Below are positions 59,178 to 64,000 of a DNA stretch of 64,000 nucleotides, one piece after another. The stretch is from Natrinema versiforme JCM 10478 (GTDB lineage Archaea > Halobacteriota > Halobacteria > Halobacteriales > Natrialbaceae): contig NZ_AOID01000029.1 of the NCBI RefSeq assembly GCF_000337195.1, forward strand, positions 62,001 to 126,000, in the 5' to 3' direction. The position numbers and the translations under genes are program-made. Within the stretch, counting starts at the first letter, position 1. Each line of letters opens with the position of its first letter. The notes under the pieces were generated by a model. The model had not been told where the DNA came from, did no database searches, and was given only the letters and a program-made list of their open reading frames with translations.

Positions 59178-59462
59178 TCAATCGATGTGGCCTTCGCGAC
59201 GCAGTTGATCTGCGTCCTGGCCGGTGTAGCGCCATTCGATGGTGGCCTTCTCGTCTTGCCAGTCCCACGGCTCGGCGACGACGATGTCGTCTTGCTCGAT
59301 CCAGGTCCGGTATTTCATGCGACCCGGAATGCGGCCGAGTCGCTCCTCGCCGTCCTCACAGCGGAGGCGAACGTGGTTGCCACCGAGGTGTTCGGTTACG
59401 ACGGCGAATACTTCATCGCTGTTGGGCATACGGAGGTTCCGTCGCCCGGAGTCTTCTGACAC
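59178..59462 (-). CDS. translation initiation factor aIF1A
   Basis: 94 aa, GTG start. OB-fold factor that helps load the initiator tRNA on the small ribosomal subunit. [85 protein letters not shown] is nearly the whole eIF1A pattern. A box-A-like TAGTAAACC right before the GTG is compatible with a leaderless mRNA. Its length is usual for haloarchaea. Confidence 0.96.
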   Translation of the reverse strand: MSEDSGRRNLRMPNSDEVFAVVTEHLGGNHVRLRCEDGEERLGRIPGRMKYRTWIEQDDIVVAEPWDWQDEKATIEWRYTGQDADQLRREGHID

Positions 59463-59597
59463 AGGTTTACTACGTGCGGCAGCCCTTTAAACGCTTGGAG
59501 AGACATGGTATCTCTCCCCACAGTGTTGTTTGTCTATGTATCAGTCAGCGATCTCGACTGAACGGTCGCCAGCTCGTCTCGACCGCAGCCAGACCGA

Positions 59598-60110
59598 TTA
59601 GAGTTCCCGGTCCGAGTCCGGGTTCTCGAGTTCCCACAGTAATTCCGGCAGAAAGGCCTCGAGATTGTCGATAACGCTTCGCTCGCTGACGTTCAATCCC
59701 TCACAGTGCTCGTGGGCCGACTCTCGAATATCGACGTGGAGGTCGCCGTCCTCGAGCCAGACCCCCAGCGGGAAGACCGAACACCGGGTGGGTTTCCAGT
59801 CCTCCTCGAGATGCAGCGAACAGAGGCCGTCCTCCCGGAGGAACGCACAGGCCGACCCGTCCTCGGCGACGTGGTCGTCGCGGTCTTTCCCCTCGCGGGT
59901 GACGAACTTCTCACCGCGGAACTCCGTCGTCGTGTCGGCGAGGTTCGCCCGCTGGGCCAACTCGAGGAGATCCCGATCGTAGAGGAGCACGCCGTGGTGA
60001 CAACACCACGTGCAGTCGTCGACGCACTCGAACGTGAGTTCGGGATCGAACTCGACGACGACCTCGCGGTCGGGATAGACTTCGACGCGTCGCGTGGCGT
60101 CAGCGCTCAC
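59598..60110 (-). CDS. YkgJ-family cysteine-cluster protein
   Basis: 170 aa from a GTG start (SADATRRVEVYPDREVVVEFDP); the frame stays open 50 codons further into a repeat-like intergenic region, rejected. CVDDCTWCCHHGVLLYDRDL and the later ACAFLREDGLCSLH...KPTRCSVFPLGVW are the Cys/His clusters of the YkgJ (CxxCxxxCC) family, which binds Zn or Fe-S. Function unknown. Confidence 0.82.
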   Translation of the reverse strand: MSADATRRVEVYPDREVVVEFDPELTFECVDDCTWCCHHGVLLYDRDLLELAQRANLADTTTEFRGEKFVTREGKDRDDHVAEDGSACAFLREDGLCSLHLEEDWKPTRCSVFPLGVWLEDGDLHVDIRESAHEHCEGLNVSERSVIDNLEAFLPELLWELENPDSDREL

Positions 60111-60201
60111 GTGTCGTCGGTGGGTGGTCTCCGTGAAGTGCCTTTCTACCCGTCTCCACGAGTAGTGGCGCTGTTCACGAGGGGGTCTCGATAACCACTT
60201 C

Positions 60202-60323
60202 GAAAGCCCCTGACGCTCTCGAGTCGTGTCGCTCGCTGCGCCCTTCCCTCGGTCGCTCACACGTTCGCTCCCCCGGTCCAGTGCTTGCGTCGCGAACCCT
60301 CCTCGAGAGCGTCAGCCCCTTTC
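60202..60323. repeat. 22-bp inverted repeat with 78-bp centre
   Basis: Arms at 60202-60223 and 60302-60323; 19 of 22 positions pair, with the core CTGACGCTCTCGAG perfectly complementary. The interior is repetitive (GTCGCTCGCTGCGC, GGTCGCTCACACG). It looks like a MITE or REP-type element; no gene inside and no target duplication checked. Confidence 0.55.
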
Positions 60324-60379
60324 AGTCCCGCCCGGCGGTGGATCGGTCAGGATGCTGTTCCACGTCCCAGTTCGCTGTT

Positions 60380-61141
60380 CTACGTGCGAACCGTGTCGTC
60401 CTCGAGCGCCAGCCTGTCCCGCTCGCTCGAGTCGACGATCGTGTTCCGGAGCGTGCCGACCCTCTCGTAGGTAATTTCGACGGTGTCGCCGGGGTCGACG
60501 AGGCCGGGGTTGGCGGGGCTGCCGAAGGAGATCACGTCGCCGGGACGGAAGGTAAAGCGGCGGGAGAGGAAGGAAACGATCTCGGCGGGCTCGAACAGCA
60601 TCAGTTCGGTGTTCGCCTCTTGGCGGCGCTCGCCGGCTACGTCGGTGTACATCTCGATGTCGGTCGGATCCACGGCGGTTTCGATCCACGGGCCGAGCGG
60701 GCCGGAGGCGTCGAACGCCTTGCGGGCCGTGCGGCCGCCCTGGTCGAGCGCGTCCATATCGTTCAGGATCGTGTAGCCGCGGACGACGTCGGACACCTCG
60801 GCTTCCGAGACGTTTCGACAGGGCTCGTCGATGACGGCCGCGAGTTCGCCCGCGTAGGTCACTTCGTCGCTGAACCCGGGGTAGGGGACCGGGTCCTCGT
60901 GGCCGACGAGCGACGCGGGCGGCTTGATGAAGAAATCGGGTTCATCGGGTCGTTCGTACTCCATCTGGTCGAGGGTCTCGGCGAAGTTGCGCCCGACGCA
61001 GTACAGCGCCGAGGGCTCGCAGGGCGGTAAAAAGTCCGCGTCCGATTCGACCTCGTAGACGCCGTCGTCGGTGTGCACGACGCCGTCCTCGTACCGTCCG
61101 GCGACCGGTCCGTCGTCCGTCGCGATCCGCGCGAGTTTCAT
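60380..61141 (-). CDS. fumarylacetoacetate hydrolase family protein
   Basis: 253 aa. LYCVGRNFAETLDQMEYERPDEPDFFIKPPASLVGHEDPVPYP and the metal-binding GELAAVIDEPCRNVSEAEVSDVVRGYTILNDMDALDQGGRTARKAFDASGPLGPWIE are the FAH core; the usual ELxxVIG reads GELAAVI here. Acts on 2,4-diketo acids or related carboxylates. No pathway partners adjacent, so the substrate is unassigned. Confidence 0.9.
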   Translation of the reverse strand: MKLARIATDDGPVAGRYEDGVVHTDDGVYEVESDADFLPPCEPSALYCVGRNFAETLDQMEYERPDEPDFFIKPPASLVGHEDPVPYPGFSDEVTYAGELAAVIDEPCRNVSEAEVSDVVRGYTILNDMDALDQGGRTARKAFDASGPLGPWIETAVDPTDIEMYTDVAGERRQEANTELMLFEPAEIVSFLSRRFTFRPGDVISFGSPANPGLVDPGDTVEITYERVGTLRNTIVDSSERDRLALEDDTVRT

Positions 61142-61351
61142 TGTCGGCGGTCTCGGTTCCGGCGGATTAGTGGTACCGATTCCGTTCGAGACGACATCGA
61201 TGGGACCATCGCGGAGGAGGTCAGTCTGGGGCGGTTCCGATCCTCGAACGGGCCTCGAGCGGCGGCTAGCAGGGCCGTCGGGTTCGGATCGCGACCGCCG
61301 GGCAGGTGCAGGGACAGTCTATACCCGCCTGTCGGGCGGATCGGGAACTAC

Positions 61352-61591
61352 ATGTCCGCACACTTCACCGACGACGACGAGGGAAAACGAGTTGTCAACG
61401 CCAACGGCGACGAGATCGGCATCGTCCAGTCTGTCAGCGGCGGGACCGCCCACATCGATGCCGATCCCGGAATGACAGACACGATCAAATCGAAACTCGG
61501 CTGGGGCGACAGCGACGAGGATACCTATCCGCTCGAGGACGACCACGTCGAGTCGATCACCGACGACGAAGTCCACCTCCAGCGCCTCTAA
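61352..61591 (+). CDS. PRC-barrel domain protein, minimal
   Basis: 79 aa. AHFTDDDEGKRVVNANGDEIGIVQSVSGGTAHIDADPGMTDTIKSKLGWGDSDEDTYPLEDDHVESITDDEVHLQRL is nearly all PRC-barrel-like domain, and matches the N-terminal 80 residues of the 247-aa protein at 27174-27917. So the window contains a bare domain and a long-tailed paralogue. Start chosen at MSAHFTDDD. Role unknown. Confidence 0.85.
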   Translation: MSAHFTDDDEGKRVVNANGDEIGIVQSVSGGTAHIDADPGMTDTIKSKLGWGDSDEDTYPLEDDHVESITDDEVHLQRL

Positions 61592-61774
61592 GCGGCGGTG
61601 CCGACGAAAACACACGAGCCACCTCTTTTCGGACCGAACCGACGGAGAGCACTGCCACTGCCGGAACGGCCATCGAACGGGCGAGTTCGGGCCTGCTCGA
61701 GAGCGATCCGACGCCGTCGCTCCGCTCGCGCAATGGTCGACTCGAGTGGCCACACAACGGCGGGTACAGCGGGG

Positions 61775-62011
61775 TCAGTCCTCGATCAACAGGTACGTTC
61801 GGCCGCCGCGGTGTTCGAGCGAGACGTCGTCGGTGTCGACGTTCGAGCGCACGAATTCGTCGATTCCCGCCGCGTGTAGATCGGAGACGTCGATCCGCCG
61901 GCGCTCTCCCTGTCGATGGTCCGCGCGGTCGCCGGTCGACCGAGATGCGTGTCGGTTGCTCCCCTCATCGCGGTCGCGTCGTTCGTCGGTCCCCTCGACG
62001 GCCAGTTGCAT
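61775..62011 (-). CDS. small hydrophilic protein, unknown
   Basis: 78 aa. Very polar, Arg/Asp-rich N-terminus (GTDERRDRDEGSNRHASRSTGDRADHRQ), then IDVSDLHAAGIDEFVRSNVDTDDVSLEHRGGRTYLLIED, a short alpha-beta unit. It has the composition of small haloarchaeal orphan proteins. No motif. It may be real given the patterned C-terminal half, but this is not certain. Confidence 0.55.
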   Translation of the reverse strand: MQLAVEGTDERRDRDEGSNRHASRSTGDRADHRQGERRRIDVSDLHAAGIDEFVRSNVDTDDVSLEHRGGRTYLLIED

Positions 62012-62148
62012 ACCTCTCAGTTGGACTGATAGTACGTCAAACTGACCCGTCTGGAGTGAAAGTGAAAGTACGGGAGAGCGGATGCCTCGAGAAGTGACGC
62101 CGGTTGTCCGGATACGACCGATCGCGAGTCACGGACCCGTCGCCCGCG

Positions 62149-62601
62149 TTACCCGAGCGGTTTGAGTTCGACGCGGTGTGGGCCGTCGTCAGTCTCGAGC
62201 GCGACCGAGTCGACGATCGCCTCGCGGGCCCGCGCTTGCCACTCCTCGACGGCCTCGACGTGGCGGTCGCGGGCGCGATCGGTCGCGTCCGGATCGGCCG
62301 CATCCGCGTCGGCAAGCGCCGACTCGAGGTCGGGATAGTCCGCGACGACCTCGTCCGCGATGATCTCGGTCGGCGAGAGGTGGATCGCGCCGGTCAGTTC
62401 GGTGTCGTCGACGCGGTAGACGTGGATCCGGGCGCGCATCCGGCCGTGAAACGGCGGGGTTACCCGGAGGACGGCGTCACCGGGGTTCTCCCGGCCGTAG
62501 ACGAATGCGTCGACGGCGTCGTCCGGCGACAGCGCGATCGAGCGAATCGCTCCCGGGTCGTCCTCGCCCGACTGGTCGTCGGTGCCTGACGGATCTCCCA
62601 T
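62149..62601 (-). CDS. conserved-looking haloarchaeal protein, unknown
   Basis: 150 aa. Acidic low-complexity N-terminus, then AIRSIALSPDDAVDAFVYGRENPGDAVLRVTPPFHGRMRARIHVYRVDDTELTGAIHLSPTEIIADEV and a C-terminal helix EEWQARAREAIVDSVALETDDGPHRVELKPLG. No recognised family. Start chosen at MGDPSGTDDQ. No transmembrane segment or cysteine. Confidence 0.68.
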   Translation of the reverse strand: MGDPSGTDDQSGEDDPGAIRSIALSPDDAVDAFVYGRENPGDAVLRVTPPFHGRMRARIHVYRVDDTELTGAIHLSPTEIIADEVVADYPDLESALADADAADPDATDRARDRHVEAVEEWQARAREAIVDSVALETDDGPHRVELKPLG

Positions 62602-62729
62602 CGGCCGCCGGTTGGTCTCGAGGCGGGTTAACTGTCTGGTTCGAACCGCCGCCGTGTGACGGATGTGATCGATATTTCGCACTCGAACCTCGTCCGAAGA
62701 TTATTGTGACTAAAACGACATGCTGCCGT

Positions 62730-62840
62730 ATGGACTGGGCCCTCCGAATCCGGAAGGACGTTCCACCCTGGGTACTGAAACTCGTCTTGATCGTAGCTAT
62801 CCTGCTGATCGCAGGCCTGCAGTACGTCGGCGTTTTGTAG
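62730..62840 (+). CDS. 36-aa single-helix membrane peptide
   Basis: MDWALRIRKDVPPWVLKLVLIV is the start, followed by LLIAGLQYVGVL. One membrane helix (about 16-33) and a basic, Pro-containing N-terminus. A box-A-like TTATTGTG lies about 25-30 nt before the ATG, compatible with a leaderless mRNA. Function unknown; convergent with the cobalamin genes. Confidence 0.6.
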   Translation: MDWALRIRKDVPPWVLKLVLIVAILLIAGLQYVGVL

Positions 62841-62875
62841 CCGCCTCCGAACCGTCGCTATCCATCTCCCGCCGG

Positions 62876-63655
62876 TCACTCGAGCGGGGGCCGAAACACG
62901 TCGGCGCGCTCGGCCGTCGAAACCCCGTAGGGCGCGTCGACGACCGAGTCTGGAGCATCCGAGTCACGCTCGGCGTAGTGGGCCCGGAGCGACGCCCGAA
63001 CGGCGTCTCGCACGCAGGCCCGCGTCGCCGCACCGACCTCGGTGCCGCTCCCCGAAAATTCCGTCTGCGGTCCATCCGGGTCGTGGCCGACGATGACCGC
63101 GTCGGTGGTCGTGCCCGGAAACCCGGTTTCGGCGAGGAGCGTCGCCGCCTTCGCCTCCGCGGCGACCGCGATCAGGTTCGCCAGCGCGCCCGGCGCGAGC
63201 GCCCGCGTCGTCCCCACGATGACGTTGACGGTTCCTCGGCCCTGCTCGAGTCCGGATTCGTCGGCTTCGGGTCCGTCACCGCCAGACGCCGCGGAACGCG
63301 ACTCGACCGGTAACGCGGCGGGGTTCGACATCCCGGCGGTCGCGTAGGCCGTCACGGGACCGCGGCGAGCGCCGCGCGCATCGGCGACGTCGACGCCGGT
63401 CAAAAGTGCCGGGCTGGCCGTCTCCGAAGCGGGCGTCTCGAACCCCGCTCGCTCGAGGCGGTCGTCGACGTAGGCCTCGAGATCCGTGCGGTCCCAGCCC
63501 TCAGGAACCGAGATGTTGTACGCGCAGTCCGTGACGCGGCGGCCGCCGTTCCAGCCGGTCGAGAGCCATTCCGTGTTCGGCCGGCGAACGCGGAGCACGC
63601 CGTCCCGTCGGACAACATCGAACTCCGGGTCCCGATCCGTGTCCGCGTCGGTCAT
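62876..63655 (-). CDS. cbiZ: adenosylcobinamide amidohydrolase
   Basis: 259 aa. Salvages cobinamide by cutting the aminopropanol side chain, used by archaea for B12 remodelling. TVNVIVGTTRALAPGALANLIAVAAEAKAATLLAETGFPGTTTDAVIVG is the CbiZ signature, and GVDVADARGARRGPVTAYATAGMSNPA the earlier conserved block. An inserted acidic loop near residues 120-135 is a halophilic trait. The ATG overlaps the stop of the upstream cobD-like gene (TGATG), so the two form an operon. Confidence 0.92.
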   Translation of the reverse strand: MTDADTDRDPEFDVVRRDGVLRVRRPNTEWLSTGWNGGRRVTDCAYNISVPEGWDRTDLEAYVDDRLERAGFETPASETASPALLTGVDVADARGARRGPVTAYATAGMSNPAALPVESRSAASGGDGPEADESGLEQGRGTVNVIVGTTRALAPGALANLIAVAAEAKAATLLAETGFPGTTTDAVIVGHDPDGPQTEFSGSGTEVGAATRACVRDAVRASLRAHYAERDSDAPDSVVDAPYGVSTAERADVFRPPLE

Positions 63656-64000
63656 CACTCGGTCTCGCCGTTAGCGTCCTCGCGGTTGCGTACGCCAAGC
63701 GCCGCGAGCAGCCGGTCGTTCGCCCCGCGGTCCTTGACCGCGACCCGGACGTGGGAGTCGAGCGCCCGGAAGGTTGTCGCGTCGCGGATCGCGACGCCGG
63801 CCGCCCGCGCGTCATCGATCACCGTCGCCACGTCGCGGTCGCCGACGTCACAGAGGAGGTAGGGCGCGTCCGATTCATGGACATCGAATCGCTCGCCAAG
63901 CGCGTCGCGCATCCGCTCGCGCTCGAGCGCGACGCGAGCGCGCGTATCGCGAACGAACTCTGCTTGTCGCAGACAGTGGGCACCGACCCGCGCCGCGGGC
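63655..64000 (-). CDS. cobD: C-terminal part of CobD-like aminotransferase (window-truncated)
   Basis: Only the last 114 codons are in the window; the start is beyond its end. The frame ends FRALDSHVRVAVKDRGANDRLLAALGVRN, a fold-type I aminotransferase C-terminus like HisC/CobD. Coupling to cbiZ favours threonine-phosphate decarboxylase CobD, which makes the aminopropanol phosphate arm of cobalamin; HisC is the alternative. The part seen carries no catalytic Lys. Confidence 0.75.
   Translation of the reverse strand, partial: PAARVGAHCLRQAEFVRDTRARVALERERMRDALGERFDVHESDAPYLLCDVGDRDVATVIDDARAAGVAIRDATTFRALDSHVRVAVKDRGANDRLLAALGVRNREDANGETE

Noticed and set aside
1-64000. CRISPR array, complete insertion sequence or integrated virus
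   Set aside because: No regularly spaced direct repeats, no transposase or integrase domain and no viral structural genes were seen in the reading frames.

Overview
The window is a stretch of main-chromosome-like DNA from a haloarchaeon. The evidence is high GC, strongly acidic predicted proteins, leaderless genes with box-A (TATA) elements about 25-30 nt before the start codon, an archaeal initiator tRNA, ribosomal protein L40e, aIF1A, Tsr3, Trm1, Pth2, a CTP-dependent riboflavin kinase and a bacterioruberin carotenoid cluster. The abundance of CTCGAG and the gene content fit the Natrialbaceae (Natrinema/Haloterrigena-like), but the genus is my inference. I see no CRISPR array, no complete insertion sequence, no provirus and no integrase.

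Layout. 0-0.75 kb: initiator tRNA-Met followed by a gene-free hairpin region. 0.75-7.7 kb: a translationally coupled minus-strand operon, one membrane GT2 and two GT4 glycosyltransferases followed by three alkaline-phosphatase-superfamily proteins, probably making and modifying a surface glycan or glycolipid. 8.0-10.5 kb: riboflavin genes ribK-ribB behind a palindromic operator, then ilvE. 10.5-10.9 kb: a cluster of strong palindromes. 10.9-24.5 kb: membrane proteins (DUF502, MFS, SpoIIM-like), a rhodanese/persulfide-dioxygenase fusion, twin mini zinc-finger genes, tsr3-L40e, an MBL hydrolase, DUF5786-DUF99, family-4 UDG, hisH, a Tat-exported repeat protein, a SWIM protein and trm1. 24.7-39.6 kb: BrkB-like protein, hydrolase, PRC-barrel protein, dcd, pth2, an EamA transporter divergent from a FilR1-type regulator with two matching operator boxes, a membrane spermidine-synthase-like protein, a COG0523 metallochaperone, a large Tat-exported protein, and a small gene coupled to an ArsA/Get3 ATPase. 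39.7-49.4 kb: CstA, a YchF-like GTPase preceded by a partial duplication of its own 5' end carrying two hairpins, a class V aminotransferase, a methyltransferase, nnrD, a phosphoribosyltransferase and an ERCC4 nuclease. 49.7-52.8 kb: MEDS-GAF-GAF histidine kinase and msrB. 53.3-58.2 kb: carotenoid genes crtB and crtD-lyeJ-cruF around two micro-genes. 58.3-64 kb: SDR, aIF1A, a Cys-cluster protein, an FAH hydrolase, a second PRC-barrel protein, and cobalamin salvage genes cbiZ-cobD, the last cut by the window end.

The most unusual items are: (i) the 5' duplication of the GTPase gene (44.04-44.22 kb) with a roughly 53-bp palindromic insert and a second promoter; (ii) the glycosyltransferase/phosphatase-superfamily operon in which all three hydrolases lack the sulfatase Cys and Arg; (iii) paired operator boxes between the FilR1 regulator and the EamA transporter; (iv) palindrome arrays in intergenic DNA; and (v) a Tat-exported protein made of two diverged copies of one roughly 69-residue unit.
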